A DNA stretch of 64,000 nt from Pseudomicrostroma phylloplanum (lineage: Eukaryota > Basidiomycota > Exobasidiomycetes > Microstromatales). The stretch is from the NCBI GenBank assembly GCA_039545275.1, contig BCHS01000019.1:186001-250000 (forward strand), in the 5' to 3' direction. Both the position numbers and the translations under genes were made by a program. This document shows positions 1 through 11,807 of the stretch, piece by piece (position 1 is the stretch's first letter; each line of letters starts with the position of its first letter). Below the pieces are notes generated by a model that ran no database searches, was not told the origin of the DNA, and saw only the letters and a list, made by a program, of their open reading frames with translations.

Positions 1-24
1 TCATCGACCTCTTGCGTCAGATGT

Positions 25-1002
25 TCACGCACTGCCTGCACCGAAGGTGTTCTCTCCAGAATAGCTGACGTAGAGAAATCCGTCCTCGTCCTTGTGCTCC
101 TCGTAGATAGCACTCATCAGTGCGGCAGTGGCCGGGAGCACCTCGTCCACAAAGATGAAGATGGCCTTCTCTGGTGACAGCTTGATCCTCTTGCGGATGA
201 CGTAGACAAATTGACCAACGGTGAGGTCCTGGTGTAAGAAGCGGGGACAAGGTTATCAGCACCAGCATTTGCAAGCCCACTGCAGCAGACATGACCTCTG
301 GCCCACTCACCGAAGGTACCAAGTACTTCTTCTTGTCGATAGTCGGGATGTCTGTCCTGTCTGCCTTCTCACAAATCACCTGAGCGAAAGGGGGAAGGGG
401 CAAGATAGGCGAGACGGCGTCAGCGGCGTGAACACATTTGCAGCAAACAGGATAGAGGAACAGCTGGCAGGAGGATGCTCTGATGTCCCAGGAGCACGTC
501 TGCCATACCCTGCAAGGGACCCCAATTCTCCCACATCTCATCAAAAGTGCTGCCGATCTGGTTACTCACGGGGATCCTGTCTGGATACTTGACTCGAATC
601 CTCTCAGCCTCCGCCTTTCGCTTCTCTACATGTGCGAACAGTGCGATGGTCGCATCCGGAGCAAGTTGGCGAAGAGATAGTTGTGAGTTGGAGTCGAAGG
701 AAGCAAAGCATGAGCAGCGGGGAAAGGGTGGGAAGTGGTAGGCTGTCAGTCACTGATCGCTATCTGTACATGAGCCGTCCTCCACCTTGAGCCTGGCCTC
801 TCTTCCGCTTGCTTGCGTGTATGTGCCATTCTTTCGACATCCTGCGGATCGGAGGCAAGCTAGGCTGCCCGATGAATGCCGCAGGGGGCTTGTGGTAGTG
901 AAACATTGGCCGCCGGCGCACCCGGTGACGCGTGCCATCCACTTTGGTTGGATGTGCGTGATACTAACCGAATGGGTGCTCATCCTTGAACTTTGAGCGC
1001 AT
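25..1002 (-). CDS. ATG8: ATG8, autophagy ubiquitin-like protein
   Basis: Ubiquitin-like modifier that is conjugated to phosphatidylethanolamine on phagophore membranes and drives autophagosome growth and cargo capture. Four exons join in phase: 969-1002, 570-625, 311-379 and 25-228, with introns of 343, 190 and 82 nt, giving 120 residues. The protein starts [20 protein letters not shown] and carries the family signatures [20 protein letters not shown] and [19 protein letters not shown]. It ends ENTFG followed by AGSA, so the conserved C-terminal glycine is present and ATG4 would remove four residues. Length and sequence match fungal Atg8 closely. Transcribed away from SPT16 across a shared 569-bp upstream region. 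The long first intron is typical of fungal ATG8 genes only in position, not necessarily in size. Identity is secure; splice sites are inferred from phase and conservation. Confidence 0.96.
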
Positions 1003-1571
1003 GTTGATTGATGGTATGCGATGTAGCTAGTGCGACAAGGAGAGTCGTCGTTGTTGTTGTTCTCTGATACTGCTGTCGTGTAGGATGGTGAGGATTGGTG
1101 GATTGCGGTTGATGGCTAAGGGGCAGAGGGGCGAGGTGAGTGAGTGTGGGTGAGGTGAGTGGGTGGATGCATTGTGCGTTGCTGAGCACAGGGCAACGCA
1201 ACTGGCCGTGGGTGACGCTGCCCCTCTGCTCCTGTGCCGCCCCCTGCCCTCGCCTGCCCCCTCTGCATGACCCCCGACGCCTCCGCCCCCGCCCGTCCCC
1301 TCCCCGGTCCCGCTATCCACTCAGCCTCCGACGCTCCGACCCGAGCGACCCCAACGCTTCCGTTCCGACGTCGCCTCGCGCTCGCCTCTCTCCCTTTTGC
1401 AATTCCGAAGGTGCGCCTCTGGGCAGACTAGATGGTCGTGTTCGGCCAACGCGCTTCTGAGTCCGCCCTCACTCCTTCTCCTCTAACCCATCGTCCCGCC
1501 CTTACCTTTCATCGCCATCACCCTGCATCAGCACTCGTCGTGAGCTTGCGAAGAGCTATACGCTTGCAAAG
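1003..1571. promoter_or_regulatory. divergent intergenic region ATG8/SPT16
   Basis: 569 bp between two divergent start codons, so it should hold both promoters and 5' leaders. The SPT16-proximal half (about 1220-1540) is rich in C and T on the plus strand, as often seen upstream of fungal start codons. No clear TATA box or other gene was seen. Confidence 0.5.
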
Positions 1572-4500
1572 ATGGCAGACGAGGTCAAGATCGACAAGGC
1601 CCTCTTCGCCACGAGGCTCAATAAGCTCTTGGATGCCTGGAAGGTGAGCTCATCCCTCGCAAGCAGGCCACTCGGCTCAGCTTTCTCAACAGTCTCCCAA
1701 GCAACCTCACTGACCAACCTTCTCACTTTGCCACTGGACAGGACACCGGCTCGGACAATGCTCAGCTCAAGACCTTGCAGCAGACGGATGCCATCGTCAT
1801 CGTGCTCGGCACCCAGTCGGATGAGGTTGCATACCACAAGACGGCAGCTGTTCACGTGAGTGTCCTTGTAGGCAAATCAGTGCTCTGGCACAAGCAGGCT
1901 ATGGGCAGACACCGTCAGCGATGCATCGTAGAGACCCGGACGGAGTCTGACCTGATGCTCACCTTTTCTTATGTAGACTTGGCTGCTCGGATATGAGTTC
2001 CCCTCGACGATGATGCTTATCACACGAAAGGGAGTGACCTTTGTCTCTAGCGCAAACAAAGGTGAGCTGAGTTCGGTGGTGCGATGCACTTTGAGACCAC
2101 AACGCTCAAGTTCTACATTCTCTGCCTATCTCTCCCCCCTCCTCAGCCAAGTACCTCGAGGGCCTCGATGGCGCCAAGGGGATCAAGGTAGACGTTCTCA
2201 AGCGTGGCAAAGACGAGGCGCAGAACAAGAAGCTATGGGGGGACATCGTCGCTCGCATTGGATCAGCTGGAAGTGGTCAGACAATTGGCCACTTTCCCAA
2301 GGACCAGGCCATCGGGAAAGTTGCAGAGGTATGGCTCGCTTACTTCAACACGGTGAAGGGCGAAAAGGACTTTAAAGAGGTGGATGTGGGACCTGCAATG
2401 GGAGTGGTCTGGGGTGCCAAAGATGCTGATGAGCTGGTGAGTGAGATGGAGGTCGAAGATGTGACACGTAGCTAGCGTCTGACAGTCTCTGTCCTCCTCT
2501 GCCTGCAGACCAACACAACATATGCAGCCAAGATGCTCAACGGCGTCATGTCCAAGTACTTTGTGGACGAGATGTCGACAATACTTGATGATGGCCGCAA
2601 GGTGACACATGAGAAATTGGCCTCGAGAGTTGAGGCGGTCCTGGATGATGACAAGTTTTGGAAGAAAGTCAAAGGCCTCGCCGAGGTGAGTATGCCAGCG
2701 TCTGAAGAATCCGCCACTGAGAGGGGACCTCATCTAACCTCTCATCATTCTTCCTTGACAGGCCGACCTCATGTTGGCCAACTGGGCCTACACGCCCATC
2801 ATCCAGTCAGGTGGCCAGTACGACTTGAAACCATCTGCTCAGTCCAACAGCTCACGTATACAGGGAGCTGATGGAGGTGGTGTTGTCGTTGCTTCAATGG
2901 GCATGAAGTACAAGAGCTACAATGCCAATCTTGGTCGCACATGGCTTGTGGACCCACAGAAGGTACAGGAAAAGAACTTCACGTTCCTGTGCGAGCTGCA
3001 AAAGGAACTCGTAGAGAAGCGCATCCGCTCTGGAGTGACCGGTCGTCAGCTGTACGAGGCAGCTCAAAATTACGTTGCACAAAAGAAGCCAGAGCTCTCC
3101 AGTCACTTGGTGAAGAACCTCGGCTTTGCCACCGGTCTCGAATTCAGAGACTCAGCCTACATCCTTGGGCCCAAGTGCGAGCTGCCCCTTCAGCAGAACA
3201 TGACTCTGAGTCTTTCTGTCGGCTTCAGCGGGATGGACGACCCAAACCACAAGGGTGAGACGTATGCTCTGCTGTTGATCGACACTGTCAAAGTGACGGA
3301 TGGCCCAGCAGTGTACCTCACTGAGCCGATCAAGAGCGCAAGTGAGCAATTCTTCTACCAGGACAAGGAAGAAGAGGAAGCTCCCAAAGATCCCAGCCCC
3401 AAAAAGAACGTCACCGCTGGCGGAAAGGTGCTACGAAACAAGGGCAAGACCAACGACGTCAACGTCGCCAACAAGATCAAGGATCACCAGCATAAGCTGG
3501 CCACCTCTAAGCAAGAAGAGGGTCTGCGGAAGTGGGCTGGCGATGAGGGAGAGGGCGGCATGGACACTGGCAAGACCTTCAAGAAGTTCGAGTCGTACAA
3601 GCGTGGAGAGCTGATCCCTGCCAAGGCGCAAGACTTGAAGATCTTTGTCGACGTGCGCAACAGCAGTATCGTCCTGCCAATCTACGGTTTCGCAGTGCCC
3701 TTCCACATCAACACATTAAAGAATCTCAGCAAGAACGAGGAAGGCGAGTACACGTACTTGCGCTTCAACTTCATCTCTCCTGGTCAGATTGCTGGAAAGA
3801 AGGACGACACGCCCTTTGAGGACCCAGATGCCACCTTTGTTCGCAGTCTGGTCTTCCGCTCGACAGATACCTTCCACTTTGCAGAGCTGCACAAGGAGAT
3901 TTCTGAGATGAAGAAGCACGCAGCCAAGAGGGAGGCCGAGAAGAAGGAGCTGAGCGACGTCGTCGAGCAGGACAAGCTCATTCTGAACAAGTCTCGCCCG
4001 CCCGTCTTGCGCGAGGTCTTCCCTAGGCCCGCACTGGAAGGCAAGCGGGTGCCTGGCGACCTGGAGATCCACACCAATGGTCTGAGGTTCACCTCTCCGC
4101 TGAAGGACCAGAAGGTTGACGTCCTCTTCAACAATGTCAAGCACGTCTTCTTCCAGCCCTGTGACAAGGAGTTGATCGTGCTGATCCACTTCCACCTCAA
4201 GGCTCCGATCATGATCGGAAAGAAGAAGTCGAAGGACATCCAGTTCTATCGAGAAGCCAGCGACGTGCAATTCGACGAGACGGGAAACCGAAAGCGCAAG
4301 TACCGCGCTGGTGATGAAGACGAGCTGGAGTTGGAGCAAGAGGAGCGCAAGAGGAGGGCTCAGCTGAACAAGGAGTTCAGGAAGTTCTCGGACTTGATCG
4401 TCGATGCAGCAGACGACCTCGTGGTCGACCAGCCATACCGAGAGCTCGGCTTCGACGGTGTGCCCTTCAGGACAAACGTGTGGCTCTCCCCCACCAATGA

Positions 4501-5116
4501 CTGTCTGGTCCACCTGACAGACTCGCCCTTCACCGTGGTCACCTTGGCAGACATTGAGATTGCCCACCTGGAGCGAGTGCAGTACGGCCTCAAGAACTTC
4601 GACATGGTGTTTGTGTTCAAAGACTTTACCCGCGCCCCCCTGCACATCAACTCCATCCCGACTGGCTCACTGGACAATGTCAAGGAGTGGCTCGACTCGG
4701 TAGACATCCTCGTGAGCGAAGGACCCGTCAACCTGCAGTGGAACCAAATCCTGCGCACCATCCAAGAAGCTCCTTACGACTTCTACTCCAACGGCGGGTG
4801 GTCCTTCCTCCGCTCTTCCGACTCAGACTCAGACTCGGACGAGAGCGAAGAGGGCTCTGCCTACAGCGAGTCGGACGCGGCTGCCGAGGAGGCCTCGTCG
4901 AGTGAGGACGACGACGACGATGACGACTCGGACTTTGATGAGGACGAAGACGACTCTGGCAGTGAGGCTAGTCTGGACTCGGATGAGAGTGAAGGATTGG
5001 ACTTTGATGAGTTGGAGAAGAAGGCGGCGAGGGCGGATAAGAAGGCTGGGTATGGGAGCGATGATGATGGTGGTGGCAAGAGCAGGAAGGGAGGTGCTGG
5101 TGGGAAGAAGAGGTGA
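1572..5116 (+). CDS. SPT16: FACT complex subunit SPT16
   Basis: Large subunit of the histone chaperone FACT, which dismantles and rebuilds nucleosomes during transcription and replication. Six exons: 1572-1643, 1742-1855, 1977-2061, 2147-2436, 2509-2685 and 2762-5116; phases agree and the product is 1030 residues, the usual family length. The N-terminal half is the catalytically dead aminopeptidase-like domain (for example the stretch around GMKYKSYNANLGRTWLVDP), followed by the dimerisation and middle histone-binding regions. The last roughly 110 residues are an Asp/Glu/Ser-rich acidic tail ending in a Gly/Lys-rich tip, as in other SPT16 proteins. Introns are confined to the first third of the gene. 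Partner POB3/SSRP1 is not in the window. Family assignment is firm. Confidence 0.96.
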
Positions 5117-5537
5117 TGAGGGTGCTCGGCACTATGCGAGCACTCCCACCTTGTACTGTATTGTTCCTCTGCCAGTCGCATATTCGATTCGACCACTCGT
5201 CTCTTGCCAAATGTCGACCCGATCATGCAAGCAACATCCTCTGCGATCACAAGTTCTGAAGTGTTGTCGCTCAAACTCAAATGAGGTGGAAATGCGGTAC
5301 TATTGTACATTGTATGAGGGAATGGCAGAACTCATGCCTCCTGCTATGAAGTCTCTTGATCACCAGTCTCTACGTCCGTGGCTTCTTGCCCATTGTGCCT
5401 TCTTGCCTGGGAGGATAAGAGTGGGAGAGACGATGTGATGTGAGCACTACCGAGCAGGTGATTCGTCGGCCGGGCATCGTCTGCAAGGCAGACTCACTGC
5501 TTCTGCACTCCCACTCCCTCCCTCGTGTCTCGTCTGC
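5117..5537. other. convergent intergenic region SPT16/translin
   Basis: 421 bp between the stop codons of SPT16 and translin. It should contain both 3' untranslated regions and polyadenylation sites. No further gene or repeat was recognised. Confidence 0.5.
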
Positions 5538-6449
5538 TCACATCGTCATAGCCTGTTCCTCATCTGCTCCCATTCCAACGGCCCGCTTCTGAGCTCCACC
5601 TGAGGTAGCTCCGTTCTGCCCAGTGATCACCCCCCAGATCTGAGCCCTGGTCTGCTCGTCGACTTCTACACCCAGCCCCAGCTGGTCCCATTCGGGGGAG
5701 CGATCCTTGAGGAGACCGCGGAGGGAGATGTCGTAGACTACTTCTTCGATCTTCTTGACGTCGTACTGTGGTGGAGGGGGTCGCGGAGAGTATGTATGCG
5801 TCAGCGTCTCATTCGCCCAATTGCTCTAAGCCACACGTCTTCTCACCTTGATACCATCGAACCTCTTCCTGAGCGAGTCGTTCTTGAGGTTCAGCATCGC
5901 AAAGCCGGCACTGAGGTCCTTTACGAAGTCGCTCAGACGCAGCGGGGTAGCGTAATCGTTCATAGTCACAGCATTGACTGCCAGACGTGAGAAGTCGTTG
6001 ATGAGGGAGATGATCGAGTGGAGGTACTCCTCGGTGGTGAGCGTCAAGCGCGACGTCGAGGCAGCATCGCTCGATAGACCGAGGAAGTGGAGTGACTGGT
6101 CTTTTGTGACGAGTGTGCCTGTGGTGAGGAAACAGGCGAGGGCGCCACAGTAGTTGGCCCTCTGAAGCGTGAAGCTCCAACAGTCGTTCCACTTCCAAAA
6201 CTGATTATCTGGCACTACCTCGACTACATCTCGGATACGCTGACGAAGCTGATCGAAGAGGGGCGCGAGGGAGAGGACTAGAGGTGTGACTTGGGCGGCT
6301 GAAGTGGAGTGGACACGGTTGAGCGAGGCGGTGATTTGACGCTGCACGGCGTCGACTTCCTTTGCTCGGGCGCGGATGGTCTCCGAGAGGGCGCGCTCTG
6401 CCTCGAGCTCTAGAAGCAGAGGAGCGAGGTCGACGTGGGAAGCAGCCAT
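5538..6449 (-). CDS. translin
   Basis: Translin family protein, an octameric single-stranded RNA/DNA-binding protein; with its partner TRAX it forms the C3PO endoribonuclease in other eukaryotes. Two exons, 5847-6449 and 5538-5765, separated by an 81-nt intron with a GTGAGA donor, encode 276 residues. The helical family pattern is visible: QRQITASLNRVHS near the N-terminus, then FWKWNDCWSFTLQRANYCGA and the C-terminal block YDVKKIEEVVYDISLRGL. The start is the first in-frame ATG. The protein is somewhat longer than animal translin (about 230 residues), mainly through an Ala/Gly/Gln-rich C-terminal tail. A TRAX gene was not seen in the window. Divergent from HSP70 and convergent with SPT16. 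Confidence 0.9.
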
Positions 6450-7131
6450 GTCTGGAACGTGAAGGAGTGTGGTGGTAGTGTTGGTGGGGAGTGGTGGTGG
6501 TGCTGGTGATGCTGTTCGTAGAGGTCAATCGAGGAAGATCTGTCATGCAGACGGACTCGAAAATCCACTCAGCTACGCTCGAGCCAATGGGTGGGATGAT
6601 TACGTAAGCATGTCCTGGTGCTGCCACGGTATCGGCGTCTCCACGTGTTTGTACCAATGGAGGTTGTGCTTGTGTCCCTGAGTTCATCGGAGCAGTCAGT
6701 GAAGCTTGACATCGCAAGAGATCTGACCATCGGAACGGAGCGTAGACCAGCCCCGCTCGCTTCTTAGGTTGCTCAGTATCGCTATCCGTGTGTGTGGCCA
6801 AATTTTTTCCATTCGAGGGCTGCCTTCTGGCAGGATCTTCGCGGTGCTCCAAGCAGCCAGGCCACTCTGTGTGTGCGGGCGTGTCAGTGGCGGGCGGGCG
6901 CAGGGGCAGAGGACGGCGGAAGTGGATTGGTTGGCCTCCACGCAGAGTCTCATGCATGACGCCAGGCGCGAAAAGAAGAAAGGCAGCCGAGCCATCGAAG
7001 GTCACCGAATCTCAACCTCAGCAATAAGAACCTCGCGATTTCAGAGCCACCAACTTCCCTTTCTTCTCACCAAACACTTACCGTTACATACCCCCCTTCA
7101 CCCATACACACCCGCACACACATACATCATC
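6450..7131. promoter_or_regulatory. divergent intergenic region translin/HSP70
   Basis: 682 bp holding the promoters of translin and HSP70. An inverted CCAAT element (ATTGG) lies at 6926-6930, about 200 bp upstream of the HSP70 start. Heat-shock-like triplets (TTC/GAA) occur around 6808-6842 and 6968-7008 but none forms a perfect three-unit heat-shock element, so this is only suggestive. The last 60 bp before the HSP70 ATG are C/A-rich. Confidence 0.4.
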
Positions 7132-9204
7132 ATGACCAAGGCAGTCGGAATCGATTTGGGTACCACCTACTCCTGTGTCGCCGTCTGGCAGCAGGACCGA
7201 GTCGAGGTCATTGCCAACGACCAGGGTAACAGGACAACGCCATCATACGTCGCATTCACCGACACCGAGAGGCTGATCGGTGACGCTGCAAAGAACCAAG
7301 TAGCTATGAACCCCCACAACACAGGTGAGTAATCAGCGCTCTCAGCGAGGCGGCTAGCCTGCTCAGGATCATTATCATGGTCTTCAGCAGGAAGGCCCCA
7401 CCGCCACTGCTGTCTCCGTCTCACGTACCGACTACTGACCCCGCTACCCTCACTTCTCCCTCACACAGTCTTCGACGCAAAGCGACTCATTGGACGCAAG
7501 TTCGAGGACTCGGATGTGCAAGCAGACATGAAGCACTGGCCTTTCACCGTCGTCAACACCTCCGGCAAGCCCCAGATCAAGGTCGAGTACAAGGGTGAGG
7601 AGAAGATCTTCACACCCGAGGAGATCTCCTCCATGGTCCTCCTCAAGATGCGTGAGACCGCCGAGGCTTACCTCGGTGGCTCCGTCAAGGACGCCGTCGT
7701 CACCGTCCCCGCATACTTCAATGACTCTCAGAGGCAAGCTACCAAGGACGCTGGTGTCATCGCCGGTCTGAACGTGCTGCGTATCATCAACGAGCCCACC
7801 GCCGCCGCCATCGCTTACGGTCTCGACAAGAAGGCCGAGGGTGAGAAGAACGTCCTCATCTTCGACCTGGGAGGAGGTACATTCGATGTCTCGCTCCTCA
7901 CCATCGAGGAGGGTATCTTCGAGGTCAAGGCCACCGCCGGTGACACACACTTGGGAGGAGAGGACTTCGACAACCGTCTCGTCAACCACTTCGTTCAGGA
8001 GTTCAAGCGCAAGAACAAGAAGGACCTCACCACCAACGCTCGTGCTCTGCGTCGTCTGCGTACCGCCTGTGAGCGAGCAAAGCGAACTCTGTCTTCTGCC
8101 GCTCAGACTTCCATCGAGATCGACTCGCTCTTCGAGGGTATCGACTTCTACACATCGCTCACCCGAGCCCGATTCGAGGAGCTGTGTGGTGACCTCTTCT
8201 CCCACACCCTCGAGCCCGTCGAGAAGGTCCTGCGCGACTCCAAGATCGACAAGGGATCCGTTAACGAGATCGTCCTGGTCGGTGGTTCCACTCGTATCCC
8301 CCGTGTGCAGAAGCTCCTCCGCGACTTCTTCAACGGCCGTGAGCCCAACAAGTCCATCAACCCCGACGAGGCAGTCGCCTACGGAGCTGCCGTCCAGGCC
8401 GCCATTCTGTCCGGTGACACATCCGAGAAGACTCAGGACCTGCTCCTCCTCGACGTTGCCCCTCTCTCCATGGGTATCGAGACCGCTGGTGGTGTCTTCA
8501 CCCCTCTGATCAAGAGGAACACCACTGTGCCCACCAAGAAGTCCGAGACCTTCTCCACCTACGCTGACAACCAGCCCGGTGTGTTGATCCAGGTCTTCGA
8601 GGGTGAGCGTGCCCGCACCAAGGACAACAACCTCCTCGGAAAGTTCGAGCTGTCTGGTATCCCCCCTGCCCCTCGTGGTGTGCCTCAGATCGAGGTCACC
8701 TTCGACGTCGACGCCAACGCTGTGCTCAACGTCTCTGCCAACGACAAGACCTCTGGCAAGAGTGAGCGCATCGCCATCACCAACGACAAGGGCCGTCTGT
8801 CCAAGGAGGACATCGAGAGGATGGTTTCCGACGCCGAGAAGTACAAGGAGGAGGACGAGGCGGCTGCCGCCCGTATCACCTCTCGCAACGGTCTGGAGTC
8901 GTACGCCTACCAGCTGCGCAACAGCCTGAACGAGGAGCAATTCGCCAGCAAGCTGTCCGAGGAGGACAAGAAGGCTCTGCAAGACGCCACCAAGGACACC
9001 ATCGACTTCCTGGACGCATCTGCCGAGGCCAGCATCGACGAGTACGAGAGCAAGAAGAAGGAGCTCGAGGCCATTGCCAATCCCATCATGCAGAAGGCAT
9101 ACGCTGGAGCTGGTGGCGCACCCGGTGGCATGCCCGGTGCCGGTGGACCAGGTGGTGCCCCCGGTGCTGGTGCCGACGAGCCCTCGGTGGAGGAGGTCGA
9201 CTAA
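7132..9204 (+). CDS. cytosolic HSP70 chaperone (SSA type)
   Basis: ATP-dependent chaperone of the cytosolic/nuclear HSP70 class. Two exons, 7132-7324 and 7469-9204, flank a 144-nt intron; the product is 642 residues. The nucleotide-binding domain begins [15 protein letters not shown] and contains [19 protein letters not shown] and [13 protein letters not shown]. The substrate-binding domain is followed by a Gly/Ala/Pro-rich tail that ends in EEVD, the cytosolic co-chaperone docking motif, so it is not a mitochondrial or ER isoform. Codon use is strongly biased toward C-ending codons, consistent with high expression. That bias also leaves a 510-codon open frame on the opposite strand (7450-8982), which is a shadow. 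Probably heat inducible, by family knowledge. Confidence 0.97.
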
Positions 9205-9884
9205 ATGTCTTCGCCGTCCCTTCCATCGTTTTGTCTAGACTTAGCTTCTCATCTCATCTGCGCTCGTTTCTCGCATCAGTGTCTCGGCCCCTCTCCCACA
9301 CATACACCTTGTACTTTGTCTCTCTCTTCTCCATCATGATTCCCATCTGACGTGGTCACAAAATGAAGCCAATAGATGTTTCCGTACATTGAGCTCTACC
9401 TAGCACGCGCGAGTGATCATCTGACTGACGATTGACTGACTGCCTGACTGACTGCCTACATTGTACTTTGCGCCCTTTGCTCTATTCGCCTGTGGTGGTG
9501 GTGGTGTCGTCCTTTCACCGCTCCGTCTCATCTTGAGTTGCCGTCCCCGATGATCTTCTTTCTTCGCCTTTACTCGGACGAGGCGCGCGCGGTGCTCCGA
9601 GGTCCAAGCTCTGCGCGCAAGGCTGTGTCTGCGTGTGTTGCGTGCGTGCGTGCGTGCGGGGGAAGAGGATGGATGACGCACGGCTCAGGTCTTGGCGGTG
9701 CTTCCAAGGCAAGGCACCGTGGCTGAGAAGAGTAGCACTAGTCCTTGAGGAGGCAGCTCCAGCATCGCTCGGGTAGAAGTCTAATAAGAAGCGACTGAGC
9801 GTCCTCACCTCCTTTCCGCTCTTTACGCTACATCTACATCTCTCAGGACTACACTCTTCCTGCTCAAACTCATCTTTTACTACT
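9205..9884. other. intergenic region HSP70/annexin
   Basis: 680 bp in tandem orientation. The first part is HSP70 3' UTR. Low-complexity stretches include CTGACTGA-type repeats at about 9418-9456 and a TGCG tetranucleotide run at about 9639-9658. The rest should be the annexin promoter and leader. No gene recognised. Confidence 0.45.
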
Positions 9885-11347
9885 ATGGCATATAACAACT
9901 ACGGACCACCACCAGGCGCACCTCCACAGGGGTACGGAGCTCCTCCCTACCCACCTCAAGGTCAAGGCGGGTATGGAGCTCCACCTGGACCTCCACCCCC
10001 ACACGGAGGCTACGGCGGCGGCGGGGGGTATGCACCACCTTCTGGTCCACCTCCTCCAGGTGGAGGATACGGCGGCGGGTATGCACCTCCCCCTGGCCCG
10101 CCACACGGGGCTGGTGGGTACGGAGCGCCAGCGTATGGAGCTCCCCCTGGTGTCCCGCCACCTATGCATCAAGGTGGAGCACCAGGTGCTGGCCCGCTCA
10201 CGTACCTCTATACGCAGGTACCACCACCACCGCCTAACCCGCCTGCTGCTCCCCCTGCTGGGTACGATCCTTATCGCGATGTGGAGAGGTTGAGAAAGGC
10301 AATGAAGGGCTTTGGAACGGATGAGAAGGCTATCATTGAGTGAGTGTCGGAGACAGCGTGAAGCGTGCGTTGATGATTGTGCTTCTTACTGATGCGTTCT
10401 CCTTCTTCTCCGTATGGCAGCACCCTCGCTCCGCTGGATGCCTTCCAGATTGACTCTCTTGGCCATGCCTTCAAGGCCACAGTGGGCAAGTCCCTTCTAG
10501 CCTCCATCGAGGGCGAGACGAGCGGCTGGTTCGAAGGTGCCCTACGCGCCAAGGTCCTCGGCCCCGTCGGGTACGACGCCTGGCTAGTGCACCGCGCCTG
10601 CAACGGAGCAGGTACCAACGAAGACATTCTCAACGAGGTCCTCATCGGTCGGTCCAATTCCGAAATGTGGGCACTGAAACAGGCATTCAGGGCTTTGTAC
10701 CACAAGGACATGGAGAAGGTTGTGGAGGAAGATTTGAGCATGAAGACGAAGAGGATGTTTGTGATGGTGATGCAGGCGGCTAGACAGGAGGAGTGGGCGC
10801 CGGTTGACCCGGGACTTGTGCAGCAGGATGTCAAGGACCTGAAGAATGCTGCCAGGGGCGCTGGTACGGATGAGATCAAGGTGAGCAGCTGTGAGACATC
10901 TCCTAACGAATTAGCTGTGACTGACCTATACTACCCCTTTTGTCTTTGTAGATCTGCGGTATTCTCCTCTCCCGCTCCAACAACCACCTGCGAGCCGTGG
11001 CCCACGCCTACAGCTCCAAGCCCGGTGGTCTCTCAAGCATGGTCAAGTCTGAATTCTCCGGCCACATGGAGGGTGCTCTCCTGCACGCCGTCCGTGCCGT
11101 CGAAGGCAACGGCCCCTATGGCGTGTCGCAGACTGCCGCTCTACTGGAAGCCTCAATGAAGGGTCTGGGCACGCAGGACGAGAAGCTGGTGTATCGCACC
11201 TTGAGGGCGCACTGGGACCGAAGGAGATTCGAGGACATCAAGGCCGAGTATGCTCGTACGCAGCACAAGAAGGGACTTAGGAATCGCGTCGAGGGGGAGA
11301 CTAGTGGGGACTACAAGAGGTTCTTGGCGGCTGTCATTGGTCACTAG
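9885..11347 (+). CDS. annexin with Gly/Pro/Tyr-rich N-terminus
   Basis: Calcium-dependent phospholipid-binding protein of the annexin family, likely acting at membranes in trafficking or repair. Three exons, 9885-10339, 10421-10880 and 10952-11347, encode 436 residues. Residues 1 to about 130 are a low-complexity region of GYGAPP/GGYGGG repeats, comparable to the N-termini of animal annexins VII and XI. Four annexin repeats follow; calcium-site loops are visible as MKGFGTDEKAI, GAGTNED, GAGTDEIK and MKGLGTQDEK. The Gly-rich head is expected to be disordered and able to self-associate (inference from annexins VII/XI). Introns interrupt repeat 1 and repeat 3. Identity is firm. Confidence 0.95.
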
Positions 11348-11807
11348 TCGGTCGGGCTTTGCTTTTGGAGGTCCTGGCAAAGGGCCTGCTTCTACTACCC
11401 TTGGTGCGAGATATCCCGATGTATGGCCCCTTTGATGCCGTGTAAGCGTTTTGATCCATTCCTTTACTTGTACATACCCCTTCCTTGCTACCCACATTGA
11501 CACGTGCTCTGCTCTACTCTGCTCTGTTCTCCCAATGGCACGACTACCCTGATCAATCTCGTATCTGACGCTATTGCTCGACCTTGGCTTGGCGTGCGCC
11601 TGCCTCGCCTCCACCTGAAAGCTCAAGGCGGGCCCGTGCATTTGAGACTGCGCATTGACCTCGCCCCCTCCTCCTTTGGGTCGACTCGGCATAGTCTACA
11701 ATCCAGCGCTGTCCTGCCTCTGCTCCATCACAGCCTACTATCGTACGACAGCCTACTATCGTACCAAGAGCACCCGCAATCATTCCACAAGGCTACAAGC
11801 TCAAGCC
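11348..11807. other. intergenic region annexin/MEMO1
   Basis: 460 bp in tandem orientation: annexin 3' UTR, then the upstream region of the MEMO1 gene. A short direct repeat (CAGCCTACTATCGTAC) occurs twice at about 11731-11764. The reading frame of the MEMO1 gene stays open upstream of 11808, but conservation starts only after the chosen ATG. Confidence 0.4.

Noticed and set aside
3716..4645. 309-codon minus-strand frame opposite SPT16
   Set aside because: Lies wholly inside conserved SPT16 coding sequence and shows only the composition expected of an antisense shadow.
6800..7010. Heat-shock elements upstream of HSP70
   Set aside because: TTC/GAA triplets are present but never in three perfectly spaced alternating units, so no element is annotated.
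7450..8982. 510-codon open frame on the minus strand opposite HSP70
   Set aside because: Long antisense frames in HSP70 genes are a known artefact of strong codon bias; the Leu/Val/Gly/Asp-rich translation mirrors the sense codons and has no domain.
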